64,000 nt of DNA from Mercurialis annua (Eukaryota > Streptophyta > Magnoliopsida > Malpighiales > Euphorbiaceae), in NCBI RefSeq assembly GCF_937616625.2, contig NC_065571.1, positions 10,542,501 through 10,606,500 on the forward strand, written 5' to 3'. Positions 52,982-64,000 of the stretch are shown in pieces. Below the pieces are notes generated by a model, which was given only the letters and a program-made list of their open reading frames with translations, had not been told where the DNA came from and did no database searches. The translations under genes and the position numbers were made by a program. How positions within the stretch are numbered: position 1 is the stretch's first letter; each line of letters begins with the position of its first letter.

Positions 52982-53115
52982 GGGGGTCTTAAGTACTACC
53001 TGAAAGGGGGTCTTTGTGGTATTCTCACCTGTTCCCTGAAAGGGGGAGTCTACCACAAAGACCCCCTAAAGAAAAGTACAAACAAAAGAAGTACTACCTC
53101 ACAAGGTAGCACCAA
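52945..53115. repeat. Inverted and direct repeats at the broken end of copia A
   Basis: 'tttcagggaaca' (52944) is inverted as 'tgttccctgaaa' (53031). 'ctttagggggtct' (52977) is inverted as 'agaccccctaaag' (53061), and 'gaagtacta' is repeated. The arrangement suggests complex end-joining or template switching where the element was truncated. It may also be the end of the unidentified repeat that follows. Confidence 0.5.
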
Positions 53116-53893
53116 AACAAAGTAAAAGAAAGCTAGCTACAGGTCCAACATACGGCCTACATCTTTTCCTCTAGAAGGGTCACTCCCTTCCTTTGGACCA
53201 CCTGAATCTTTCTCTTTAGAAAGTTCCTCGATTGAGTCAGGGACAAGAGAATCATGCTTAAGGACCTCTGAAGTTTCAACCTCCAAATAATGGTTGAAAT
53301 TTTCTTGGACGCAGTTAATAGTCCCGAAAGAGGCAAAAGCTCCTTGCCATCTTTGACAGTAGTATCAGCAAGCTCTTTTTCTCCTCTGATTCCATGGCGT
53401 CCTTCATGCCATCTCTAGAAGCGTACGAAGGGAGAACTGGAGAAACATGCAACCCATCTTTCTTAAGCTGCAACCTTTGCCGCAGCTCACTGACCCAGAG
53501 CTCGAAAATCAATCGACATAAACTTGTTGATATCATAATCGGGGTAGTCCTCACGAATGATCTTTATCGCAGTGGAACAGAAGTCAGTCAAACAGCTGCT
53601 CACATACACATTGGGTAACACAGGTTTAAACCCGACAAACACAACATCATCATTATTATCAAAAGAGAGAGACAGAGAGTCAAGTCATCAAGAAAATTAT
53701 CACCCATCTTTACAATAAAGGAGAAACCAAGTATGTAACATGTAGAACAAAACAAAGAAATGAAGTGGGCCGAGGAAAGCTCGATAAGAAGACACAGCAC
53801 GAAGAAAGCAACGTTTCAAAATACAAGACAAAAGGTCACAGACACACTCCACAGAAACAATGAAACAAACATAAATGCTTGATATAAATATTC
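53116..53893 (-). other. Unclassified retrotransposon-like interior
   Basis: Higher-complexity sequence without a long intact ORF. On the minus strand, one frame reads as plausible protein near 53320-53130 (SIEELSKEKDSGGPKEG) but is broken on both sides. It may be the coding remnant of a gypsy element associated with the LTR-like segment that follows. I cannot name it. Confidence 0.35.
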
Positions 53894-54340
53894 TTGTTAG
53901 GAGGGACTAATGATGGATACACCACCAGAATTGTACACAAGACCCACACAGGTGGCATTGGTCACTGACTCAGAGACAAGCCTGAAGTCACTGACTCAGA
54001 GACAAGTCCGAAGTCACTGACTCAGCTCGCAGTGTTACCAGAAGACCAGATAACGCCCTTATCCCGTGAAATCAGGGATAAGGACGGATTTTACCTTATC
54101 TTAACAAGAAGATGAACTCAAATCAGTAACAAGACTCATACTACAATGCAATGACTATCTATTATATATTAATGGACCTAGGTCAGGTAAAGGAGACCTT
54201 TTATTACTCATATTCACTCTAAACTCTTATGAATTCAGTCTATCTGACTTAGGCATCGGAGGGTGTTCGAGCCAACACCAGCTCGAATCCTTCTAACCTA
54301 TCTTTTCTGTGTAGATTGAAGATCAAACTCAGACCGGCCA
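53894..54340 (+). mobile_element. LTR-like fragment of a gypsy element (approximate)
   Basis: Begins TGTTAGGAGGGACTAATGAT and contains three repeats of 'gtcactgactcagagacaag' type and the phrase 'gacttaggcatcggaggg', which is common in plant Ty3/gypsy (Tat-type) LTRs. The right boundary is uncertain. Open frames here are not considered genes. Confidence 0.4.
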
Positions 54341-54519
54341 CATCAAGACCGGATCCAGCATCACCAGAACCATCACATACTATTCTATTCCATGAACCAA
54401 ACATGGCCATAGGTTTAAGAAATTTCTTATTGTCCCGGTATAAAGCGTGTATGAAATCGCACATTCAGACATACATTAGAAAGCAAATGATATTTTGTTG
54501 TAACTTTACCGATGTTGAA

Positions 54520-55112
54520 TCTTTGATACCAATTGTCGTGACCGGTTCGTGACCGGATTGGTATGCGCAGCGGAATCGAAATCATTGGTAGGTATTTAAT
54601 TATGGATTTGATCAACAAACAATAATATAGCAAAATAATAAATAACACAAGAGATTTACGTGGTTCTTCTTTAAAGCGTACATCCACGGGCGAAAGATTC
54701 GAGTCATCCACTAATCATTAAAAGGAGTACAAAATTGGTGGAGAATCACCAAATAGAGAACATCTCTAGTAAATATGCCCTTAGAAGAAAAAACTCATAA
54801 AGTGTTTCTCTCTCTACAAGAAGTAACCCAAAAGGGTAAAAATTAACTTATATTCCTCACATCACACACACCCCCTTTTTCCCTTATTCACATCAATGTC
54901 TACATTGTGTGTTCGGTTTTTGGTCTTCTAAAAGGTGAATAAGGTAGTGTATATATAGTGAATAAATAGTCTATATGGCATTAGGAATATTAATCCTAAT
55001 TAGATTTATACTTCCTAGTTAGCCAATGATAATAAAGTTATCCTTCTCCCAAACACTTCATTAATAGAATCCTAATACAAATAAAAATTAGAATTTTAGG
55101 CATATTCTAACA
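54520..55112 (-). mobile_element. copia-type LTR with primer-binding site, minus strand
   Basis: The LTR spans 54534-55112; on the minus strand it starts TGTTAGAATATGCC and ends in CGACA. The next bases on the minus strand give TGGTATCAAAG (54522-54532), a one-mismatch initiator-tRNA primer site. The 'caagagatttacgtggttc' stretch (+ strand near 54650) is typical of copia LTRs. About 190 bp of leader remains to the left before the gypsy LTR-like fragment. No gag or pol follows. Confidence 0.7.
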
Positions 55113-55715
55113 TATTTAGTCATCTTATCATTATGAAAATTCAAAGTTTAGTGGTTAAAAGTTTGTAATAATGATTAAACATAATCGTACGTGTTGCTGC
55201 AATTTTTATTTGATAATTATAAAAATATTGTTTGTAGAAAAAATTAAATTCACTACTTTAATAAATTATTGTTCAGGGCGTATATCATATTAGTTATGTA
55301 TTGTTGGTAATATATTGTCGTAATTGAGTACAATATGAGTTTATTTACATGCGTTTCCATTTTTTTTTTGTTTACATGCGTTTCCATTTGAATAGAGGAA
55401 AATTAAGCATTCTCGTGACAATGTTATTAATATACATATATTTATTTTTTTGATTTAATCGGATTGATTTGCGTCAATGAACAGCCTCATTCAGTGAATA
55501 CCACGTGAGTACGATCATGTGTGGTTCGTTCAGCGAATAGCAAATTGTCGATTGAAAAGGCTTGTTATGTACATGTGTTTTTCATTTTATTTACATTTCA
55601 TCACGAAGGGATGTCCTTTTCCGGACAAATTATATAATGCAACCATTTTACTATGTTATTCGTATAATAAATTAATAGTGCGTTAAATGTGTTGAATTTT
55701 TAATGATTAGAAATA
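55113..55715. other. No gene recognised
   Basis: AT-rich sequence. A short tandem duplication 'tttacatgcgtttccatttt' occurs near 55345 and 55371. No conserved ORF. Confidence 0.4.
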
Positions 55716-55719
55716 TAAG

Positions 55720-58700
55720 TAATTTTATTGGTTTAGTTGAGCCTAAGAAGGAAACTATTGATGACTTTCTCCTTAGAAATTTGTGGTCTAATTTGGATTT
55801 TGGATATGTTTGGATTTTCTCTATTGGTGCATCATATGGTTTGATTTGGTCCTTATTTGAAAGTCTATTTTATTAAAAAATGTGAATTTCTAAGGATGCG
55901 AGATGGATTGCTTTAAATTTTGTCTATTGCAATGTTTGTTGTAGGCATATTCTTATTTATGCTAGCAATTTGTTATCTGAAAGATTATTTTTATGAAATG
56001 AGCTTAGCAGTTTATTGAGTTTCATGGGAATAGTGATTATCAGCGGTAATTTTAATGAAATTTCGCTTCCAAATTGAATTGTGTTAGCTTCACTGCTTCT
56101 ACGTTGGCTCTTCGTGATTTTTTTAACAACTCCGAGTTGTTAGATTTACCTTTGCTCGGAAGGCTATTCACTTGGCAAAATTCTACCTCCAAATCTCATA
56201 TTGACAGATGTTTGATTTCTGCTTCTACATGTCTAACTTGGCTGAACATGGTATTATCAGCTTTGACAGGTGGTCAATCTGATCATGTTCCAATTTATTT
56301 TCGATTTGCTAATATTTTTAATTGGGGAACTAAACTGTTTCGCTCGGTATATTCTTGGTGGAAGCATGTGGAGTTTGGCCCTTTTATTGTTGAGAGTTGG
56401 AGTTCAATCTGTTCTAGCACTCCGAATCTCATCCAAAGCTGTGGAGAGCTGAAAAGCATCTATAATCTTCATGGATTCAAAAATCTAGGCTCAAGTGGAT
56501 TGTTGAGGGTGATAGAAACACGAAGTTCTTCCATAGTATAGCTTCCTCTCATTACAGGAATAACCATATTTCCTCAATTATTGTGGAAGGAACTACTTTT
56601 TCAGAGTCTAAGGATATCAGATATCATATCAGTAATTTCTATTATTCTCTGAATAGCATGGAAGGGGAGGGGGTGTCAGCTTTGATATCTCTGGTCTCAT
56701 TTTTTTATCAGATTACAGCTGAAAAGAGTGAGTCCTTAGTAAAGCCGTTTGAGGAGTCAGAGATCCTTAATGCTCTCTCCTCATGCAATGCTAATAAGGC
56801 TCCAGGATCGGATGGTTTTAACTTTTATTTTTATCAGAATGCTTGGCGAGTGACGAAGGAGGTTATTATTGACTTTTTTGGGAAGTTTCATAGCTTTAGT
56901 ATCTTACCTAAAGATATTAATTCATCTTTTATAGTTCTGTTTCTAAAGGTGGCGGGGTCTTCAAATATCAAGGATTATCGTCCTATTAGCCTGCTTAATA
57001 GCTTTCATAAGATGCTTTTTAAAGCTTTTAGTAGAAGATTAGCTCATATCCTTTCAAATGTGATTTCTGATTGTCAACACACTTTTTTAAAGAGCAGGAG
57101 CATTCTAGAGTGTTCTATGATAGAAAATGAGTTGGTTCATGCTGCTACAAGGAGGAAAGAAAAATTACTCGTCCTGAAATTGGACTTTCACAAAGCCTTT
57201 GACAATATTGATTGGAAGTATATGTTCTCGGTTATGCGCTGCATGAGTTTTCTTGATAAATGGATTGAGTGGATATCTTGTTGTTTATCCTCTGCTACTA
57301 CGGATGTCCTTGTTAATGGCAATCTGATTGATCCTATTGATTGACAGAGAGGCGTTCGTCAGGGAGACCCAATTTCACCCTATTTGTTTGTTATTGCGGT
57401 AGGATTAAAGCGTATGCTTGACAAATTTGAGGAGTTGGTTTTTACAAAGGGATTTAGTTTTTCTTTTGAACATGATCCTATCTCTCTATTACAATTTGCG
57501 GATGACACGATATTGTATCTCCCCTACGATATTGAATAGCTTAAAAATCTGACTAGGATTCTTCGCTATTTTGAGGTTATCTGGTTTGACTATTAATTTC
57601 CATAAAAGCTCTGTTATAGGAATTAATGCCAGTGAGACTGATCTTTTGGTGGCGGCACAATTGGTTTGGTGTGAGACTGCTTCTTTCCCAATCAAATATC
57701 TAGGGATTTTGTTGTACAACAGGAAGCTCTCCGCAGGTTTATGGGATTTGGTTGTGGAGCGATTTAAATCACGTCTGGCTCTCTGGAAAGGTTCTATGCT
57801 CTCTCCTGTAGAAAGGTTAGTCCTTATTAAATTTGTTTATTTAGTGATCTGGTTTATTTTATGTCTCTGTTTAGTATGCCTCGGTTAGTGCGTAATTAGT
57901 TGAAGTCATATATGTTGAGATTTTCTTGGAAGGGTGACGTGAATTCTCTAGTGATGAGTAAAGTATCTTGGAAATATATTTGTCGGGATTTTAATAAAGG
58001 GGGTTTGGGCATTTCAAATCTCAATATTACAAATCTAAGTCTTTTGTTTAAGTGGGTTTGGAAGTTAAGGATGAATAATGTCGAATCAACTTGGTTTAAA
58101 ATTGTCTCTCATTGCTCTTTACTTGTTGCTTGGGATTTTTTTATTGAATGGTTATGTGAAGAAATTATCTTTTATTTGAAGAGGTATTTTGTGCTGTGTT
58201 GATGACCGAAATTGGGGTGTTTTCATCAATAATTTGAAATATATTGTCTGTGAGGGAGACACTACATCTTTTTGGACCGACAATTGGTCGGGGAAGGGCA
58301 TGGCTATATTACTCTTTCCTCGGCTTTATCAACTTTCAAATAAAAAAAGAGCAACTATTAAAGGTGTTAGAGGTGTTTGTTGGCGTTGGAGACAACGATT
58401 AAGGGGGAATGAAATTCTTTTACTTTATAAAATGAATTTTTTGTTTATTTCCCTCAGCTTTACTATGGGTCGTAATGATGCGGTTTCATGGATCTCCACT
58501 AAAGGTGTATTTAATACAGCCTCATATTGCAGTTTGTGTGGGATTATTAATGGATTTAGCCCAGCTGTATTGGGTATAAATCAACGTACTGTTGATAGAA
58601 ATGCTTCGGCAGATCCAAATAATGAAATAGCTGATGATAGTGTGGGTATGGGTATTGGCAGGTCTGTTATGGCTGATGTTGCGGGTATGGGAATCGGGCG

Positions 58701-59455
58701 TGTAAGTGGAGATAGTGATCAAGTGGGAGCTCACATGGTGGATGGTGATAGGCAAAACAGTTCAACAATTTCATTGGTATCTCAGAAATTTTTAATTCCG
58801 TTCAAGAATATTTGGACTTCTATAACGCCACCCCAAGTTATGTTTTTTATTTGGCTCGCATCGCCTAATAGAGTTCTATCGCTTCATTTTTTTAGCTACT
58901 CGATCAATAGTCTCTTTGAATAATTTCTTGTGTTCTATTTGCGGTGTGGTGGAAACAGAAGAACACAGTTTTATTCATTGTTCCTTTACTAGGAATATTT
59001 GGTGTAGTATTCTTCAGAAGTTGGAGGTAGGATGGAATTTTACATTATCGTTTGTGGATTTTATGATTCAGTGGCAGGATATCATTCCGAGAGGCCCTTA
59101 TCGAAAATTATGGCATGTGTTTTAGATGACGGTGGATTGGAAAATTTGAAAGTGCAGAAACGGTAAAGTTTTCTAGAACAAGACATCGGATAGAATACAC
59201 GTGCTATTTAATTGATATTCAAAGGCGGCTTGTTTGTTTAAGTGTTGTAATTGGAATTTTGCGTATTCTGGTTTTTATTTCTTCAAGAATCCAAAAAGTA
59301 TTTTATTCTCGGATTGTTTTGTCCTTAGCTTAAGTAGAAGCCTTTTGTGTGCCACCTTGTGTGTGCCACTTCTTGTGCAAAAAATTTAGCTTTGGTCTTT
59401 GCCACACCTTGTGGCTTTTAATATAATTATTATTCATAAAAAAATTAAAGATTTC
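55720..59455 (+). pseudogene. LINE (L1-type) ORF2 remnant: endonuclease, RT, zinc-finger tail
   Basis: Frames on the + strand give an apurinic endonuclease-like region (SGNFNEIS, LGRLFTWQN, SHIDRCLIS, SDHVPI; about 55720-56300), then RT. RT motifs are NKAPGSDGFNF, DYRPISLLN, LDFHKAFDNIDW, a stop at 57342-57344, then RGVRQGDPISPYLF and the catalytic FADD (57495-57506). Further on are IKYLGILLYN, a linker, PPQVMFFIWLA and a zinc-binding motif CSICGVVETEEHSFIHC (about 58925-58980). Stops and shifts occur near 56540, 57342, 57537, 57888 and 58200. The 3' end is A-rich near 59440. ORF1 is not recognisable. An inactive element. Confidence 0.85.
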
Positions 59456-59577
59456 ATATTGCGAATGCTCAATTACTTTTTATAAATATGACATGGCATA
59501 ACTATTATTTCATGAAATAAACACGATATAAATAGCAATTTGCCCATCAACTTGTAATTGATGGGCAATTAACAAAT

Positions 59578-59780
59578 AAATTAACTTTGTGGGTAAATTA
59601 GTCACGAACTTGGTGATTATGTCAATTAATCTCATTTTGGCAAATTAGCTCACAATTTGAGGGGGCAAATAGTCAATTTGGGGACAATTAGCTGACAAGT
59701 TGAGGGGGCAAATTGCCAAAATGGGGTTAATTTCCCATAAACACCAAGTTCGTGACTAATTTGCCCACATAATTAATTTA
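59578..59780. mobile_element. Short inverted-repeat element (about 200 bp)
   Basis: 'aaattagtcacgaacttggtg' near 59595 is the complement of 'caccaagttcgtgactaattt' near 59741, with outer arms 'ttaactttgtggg' and 'cccacataattaa'. Internal direct repeats of 'gagggggcaaat' occur. Ends approximate; no target duplication recognised. Confidence 0.65.
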
Positions 59781-59989
59781 TATATTAATTGTCCATTCTT
59801 TATAAGTTGATAAGATAAATTGATACTTAAGTCGAATAAACACTCCCTTTTCCTTCTAAATTGATTCAAAGGCCATAAACAAGCCTTTTAATCCATAAAG
59901 TATTTCTCTAACGGCGACAACAATTAAAACTTTGAGAACTAACAAATTAGCAACAAATTGGTTGTTCGGTTTCCAATTTTAAATAAACT

Positions 59990-60412
59990 ACTACCTATAT
60001 TATTTGTAATTGTTCTTTTACTTGAAATTTTTGGTGCTATATTTTGGGAAAATATGATATTGTCTGGGTTACTTCTTCTTCGGTTGAGAATCTTTTTGAT
60101 ATATGGACTTCATTCTCGCATTCTGCTTACAAGGAATTATGGCGTCTTATTTTGTTCTTCGAATTTGAGAATTTTGGAAAGCTCGCAACAACAGAGTGTT
60201 TAATGATTATTTGGTTTCTTTTGAGTCATTAGCTTGTTCTTGTATTGACAAGGCAGTCCAATAGGCTTTTCATCCTCATTTTCCATATTCGGGAAACAAT
60301 GTTTTAGATGTTTAGATAATCTTATAATCACTTTTTGATTCATTTGGGTCTTTTGTCTTCCACTTGTTGTGGTTGTACTTTATTTAATCATCATTTATCA
60401 AAAAAAAAACAT
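59990..60412 (+). pseudogene. 3' end of a second LINE
   Basis: One frame near 60170-60260 encodes WKARNNRVFNDY, a motif at the C-terminus of plant LINE ORF2, followed by AFHPHFPY-like text. The segment closes with a poly(A) tail (60401-60409). It is 5'-truncated, as is common for LINE insertions. Confidence 0.65.
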
Positions 60413-60653
60413 TTATTTTTCAGAAATAAACATATTTAAAAAAAGAAAATTTATTATAATCAACAACTGAATTAAATTAAATAAAATTACTGAGGTATTT
60501 GCTTGATCGATGATTTGTCGTTAGGCTTTTTATGCTAATCACCATGTTTCTCGGTTATTCATTTGTCTTAATTTTTTAAGGACAAAAAATACATATTATT
60601 TGTTCCAATTTCAAATTAAAAAAAACATTTAATCATTCCAAAATTTAAAAATA

Positions 60654-60920
60654 GGCTATTCTTTCTTTAATACCAAATCTTTGCGGTTTTGTCAGTTATA
60701 GTCAAAACTTTCAAAATTATCAAAATTAGCCCAATTTGAGATATTTAGAACCTTTTCTAGCCATTTAGGCTAACTATGCATGTAACAACTTAGGGTTAAA
60801 TTCAAAAAATGGCTAGAAAAGGTTCTGAATATCCCAAACTGGACTAATCCTAATGATTTTCAAAGGTTTAGCTATAACTGACAAAACCATCAAAGGTTTG
60901 ATATTAAAAAAAGATTAGCC
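60654..60920. mobile_element. Inverted-repeat MITE (about 267 bp)
   Basis: Arms pair from GGCTATTCTTT to ...AAGATTAGCC, including 'aaccttttctagccatt' with 'aatggctagaaaaggtt' near the centre. No ORF; target duplication not clear. Confidence 0.7.
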
Positions 60921-60954
60921 CATAAAATGAATAAAGTTATAAAAAAATTTATTT

Positions 60955-63010
60955 ACTGTTAGCAAAAATCCAATTCGTAGTAAATTCAGAAGTCGGATAT
61001 CGATCCCACGAGGACTAGAGGTTTAAAGTGAGCGAATTCGATTGTGAAATTCAATTCGGAAAGCACAAAAAGAGATTGGTTTCAAGTATCAAATAAACAA
61101 CTAATCAATCAACTAACACTAATCTAGCAATTAACAACTACTTTAACAATTATAGAAGACTAAAAACGATTAACAATTAACAAGAATTCAAATGATAAAC
61201 GAGGTTTGGAGGTCGACAATCCACCTAGGTCATGCATTATCGGGACTCGGGTGTAGGGTTATACAACGAGGGCCGAGCGTTTCTAAATCGCAACTCCCGC
61301 TCTCTCGAGTCTCAAAGAGCTACAAAATCACAACTAATCAAGCTTAACCTACTCTCGTAGCACTAAACACAATTAGAGCAATTGCTATAACACTACTAGA
61401 AAACAGTCATTTAGCGACGGATTTTTCCGTCGCTAAATGACCAAAATCCGTCGCTAAACACGTTTAGCGACGGATTTGCGACGGAAACAGTCCGTCGCAA
61501 CCTTTTTGGTCGCAACGTTTGATAACGACGGGAAAAAAATTTTGCGACGGATTTTGGTCTCCGTTTTAGCGACGGAATTTTAAATCCGTCGCTAATTAGC
61601 GACGGATTTAAATCCGTCACTAATTTTAAAAAAATTAAAAAATTAAAAATTACATCGTAAAATAAATTTTTTATTTAATCAATCCCTCATCCGCGCCCTC
61701 CGTCACTCACCCACCCGAGTTAAATCAACCACCCGCATCCACCTGTCAATTTTCGCTAACTTCCCAGTAGGTCACCCATTCTTCCATTGCTCCCACTCAA
61801 GACTCTTTAACCTTGTAGTTCTCCCGCGCACAATTCCATCTTAACCAGCTCATATTCATGTTATATATTTATGTATATTATACTTAAATGTTAACCAAAA
61901 ACAACAAATATTTGTTTTCATAATTTAAACCCGCATTCTAAGATAATTTTTTTATAATTAATAATTTTATTAAAATATTTATATACTTTAAATAAATAAA
62001 TAATATATAACTATTATTTCATAAATAATATTTAATTATTATTTTATAAATAAAAACGTTATATTATAATAATATAAATGTAATTAAAAAATTAATAATT
62101 ATTTTTTATTAAATACTATCCTAAATAATATTAGATGCCTTTTAATTTTTTTTGACATTGAAAATTAGCGACGGATTTGAAATCCGTCACTAAATTCCAT
62201 CGCAAAAGGCATAATTTAGCGACGGATTTTAAAATCCGTCGCTAATTGCGAAAAATAAAAGGCGGGAGTATTCCCGCCAGTAATTAGCGACGGATTTTAA
62301 AATCCGTCGCTAAATTTTATTAAAACAATTGGCGGGACTATTCCCGCCAACATTAGCGACGGAAAATCCGTCGCTAAAGTTGGCGGGATCATTCCCGCCA
62401 ATTTAATGTGGTGTTTAGCGACGGATTTTATATCCGTCGCTAAATCCGTCGCTAATCGAAAAAATAGCGACAGATTTTAGATCCGTCACTAAAATCCGTC
62501 GCTAAAACGTTGTTTTCTAGTAGTGTAAATCACAACTCAAGGGCCACTTAATTACTAACCCACTCTCATGGTGAGTCTTAATCTAACAATAATATTTAGG
62601 TAGCTAATCTAAGCAAGCCTTAGGAGCATTAATTAGAACATCAACACAAACCCAAACCCTAACCCAATCATGCATTAACTAGGATTCATATCAACCCCCA
62701 AACAAGGGGGTTTAGCCACTCATGCTTAAAGCAACACACGCAAGCAATAAATAAGAACAATAAAGCATTAGAGAGTAAAGAAGGATTACCTTAATTAAAT
62801 AAGTAGAACAATAAACTATAAGAGATAATGGAGATTCAATACGAAATAAGCTTGCATTAACAATGAAGATCTTGTTCTTACAAAGTAATAAAAGCTTCAA
62901 AGCACCAACAATGGTGGAAGCTATGGAACAATAATTTCAAAAAGGATTCAATCTATTCTAAGAGAAGCAACAATCAAAAGGAATAAAACTGCATAAAGGT
63001 GTCATAACCT
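60955..63010. repeat. Unclassified dispersed repeat (split by a CACTA element)
   Basis: The sequence around 'ggatatcgatcccacgagg' and, after the CACTA insertion, 'aacaagggggtttagccactc' reads like non-coding retrotransposon DNA. It shares no sequence with other parts of this window. The two halves (to 61390 and from 62526) join at the CACTA target duplication taa. I saw no coding region. Confidence 0.4.
61391..62525. mobile_element. Non-autonomous CACTA element (1135 bp)
   Basis: Starts CACTACTAGAAAACAGTCAT and ends GTTTTCTAGTAGTG, with 3-bp duplication taa (61388-61390, 62526-62528). More than ten copies of 'agcgacgga' or its complement occupy the two subterminal regions, many as palindromes; the right side also carries 'ggcggga.tattcccgcc' hairpins. 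The middle is AT-rich, without transposase. Confidence 0.92.
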
Positions 63011-63039
63011 AAAATATAGATAATGATGTTTACATAGTA

Positions 63040-63905
63040 CTAGACAAAAGAGGAAATAAAAACATCAAATACAAGAGTGTTGGGCCCAAAATGGCAATGT
63101 GAATCAAGCCTTGTGATGTTTGAAATCAGAAATCCCCCCTTTCCAATGACCTTTCTGCTTACGAAAACCACATTCATCCCGAGTAACAGTTCCATAAGGC
63201 CTGAATTGAGAATTAAAATTTGATCGTGTGGAGGCATGGTAAAGACCGATGGATTAGAGGCAGTAGAAACTTCCATAACAACAGAAGGCTTAAGACGAAT
63301 TTTTTCAGCCAAAAGTTCACTAACAACAGAGTCAACAGAAGGCAACGGATGACGATGCAAAATGGACCCTTGAAGTCCTTCAAACTCATCATTAAGAGCC
63401 ATTAAAAATTGTACTAATCTATGCTCCTCTCTTCGTGCAATATAAGCCCCAAAGGCGCGTAATTCAGTAGATTCTGTGAGAGCCAGTTGATCCCACAAAT
63501 CTATCATAGCATCATAAAATTCCTGAATACTCATGTTTTTTTGCTTTAGAGCACGAATATCAGATTCCAACTGATATTGTTTTGCAAAGACTGTGTGCAT
63601 AGTCTAACTAGATGATCCCAAACCTCCTTAGTAGTATCATATTTTGCTAACTGGATACCAATCGAGTGCTTAACAGAATTATTAATCCAAGTAATGATCT
63701 TGGAATAATCCACGTCCCATTTATCTAACAAAGTCACATAATCGGTAGTTGTAATATCCTCAGGCTTAACAAAGGCACCCGAAACATAACCCCATTTTTA
63801 TTTACCCTTTAAAAAAACTTTCATCACATAACTTCAATATGCATAATTTTTACCATCTAACTGAATACTAACCGCTTGAAGCGAATCATCTCTAATTTCA
63901 TCCAT
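63040..63905 (-). pseudogene. copia gag fragment (element E), runs toward the right edge
   Basis: From the ATG at 63905 the minus strand encodes a copia gag N-terminus (LQAVSIQLDGKNYAY) with in-frame stops near 63842 and 63802, then LLDKWDVDYSKIITWINNSVKHSIG. After a frameshift near 63600 come AKQYQLESDIRALKQKNMSI, FLMALNDEFEGLQGSILHR and LPSVDSVVSELLAE. A damaged zinc knuckle lies near 63160 (CGFRKQKGHWK in a shifted frame, second cysteine lost). Pol is absent. The leader and any 5' LTR continue beyond 64000. Confidence 0.85.
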
Positions 63906-64000
63906 ATCAACAAAATCAACAACAAATTAAATCAACTAATTAGAGAGAACAAACCCAAAAGATGAGTAGAGAAATCGTCAACCAGAGAGAAAAATCAATG

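Noticed and set aside
54249..54464. Minus-strand ORF of 71 codons
   Set aside because: Lies mostly in the gypsy LTR-like fragment and copia leader; no recognisable domain.

Overview
This window is AT-rich nuclear DNA of a flowering plant, most likely a eudicot (possibly an asterid, which I cannot prove from sequence alone). The evidence is a two-exon CYP71-type cytochrome P450 with a plant-style intron, many plant transposon families (Ty1/copia, Ty3/gypsy chromovirus, LINE, CACTA, hAT, Stowaway, Tourist-like, Mutator-like inverted-repeat elements and a tRNA-headed SINE), and the absence of prokaryotic gene structure. Only two loci look like host genes: the P450 at 1437-3565 (minus) and a small secreted six-cysteine peptide gene at 22111-22521 (minus), which has a broken paralogue at 15545-15964. 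Almost everything else is nested mobile DNA in different stages of decay.

Layout. 1-4.5 kb: P450 gene with a small Mutator-like element in its intron. Its upstream block (about 4150-4520) is repeated at the left edge (1-380), suggesting a tandem P450 paralogue just outside the window. 4.6-9.1 kb: inverted-repeat elements and a copia relic in which a hAT, a long inverted-repeat element, a CACTA element and a small Mutator-like element have replaced most of the interior. 10.5-14.3 kb: 3' half of a chromovirus (Tekay-like) with integrase, chromodomain remnant and a 2.5 kb LTR. 14.7-23.1 kb: a duplicated block carrying the cysteine-rich peptide gene, with a decayed minus-strand copia element between the copies. 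24.6-34.7 kb: a minus-strand copia element interrupted at its 3' LTR by a 3.0 kb solo LTR (TSD cattg) and in gag by a 1.9 kb Mutator-like element (TSD aagacata), which itself carries a Stowaway-like MITE. 35.3 kb: a SINE with a 9-bp TSD. About 35.9-42.2 kb: a large inverted-repeat element whose left arm was hit by a 4.6 kb solo LTR (TSD taaat), in turn hit by a CACTA element and a small inverted-repeat element sitting in a (TA)n tract. 42.9-45.6 kb: AT-rich, no gene seen. 46.0-53.0 kb: a relatively young copia element split in its protease by a 3.6 kb solo LTR (TSD atctt). 53-55.1 kb: LTR fragments. 55.7-60.4 kb: a LINE and a second LINE 3' end. 61-64 kb: an unclassified repeat with a CACTA element, and a copia gag fragment running off the right edge.

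The most interesting signal lies inside the long gypsy LTRs (11810-14317, 24720-27734, 36135-40766, 47310-50924). Although their primary sequences have diverged, they keep short hairpins whose stems differ from copy to copy but remain self-complementary. The clearest case is a tandem series of units with a constant core (starting TAACTCGG, ending CTCGGGA) enclosed by a different complementary stem in each unit. This looks like covariation, and hence possible selection on RNA or single-stranded DNA structure in these LTRs. Boundaries given for elements with exact target-site duplications are reliable to the base; those marked approximate are not.
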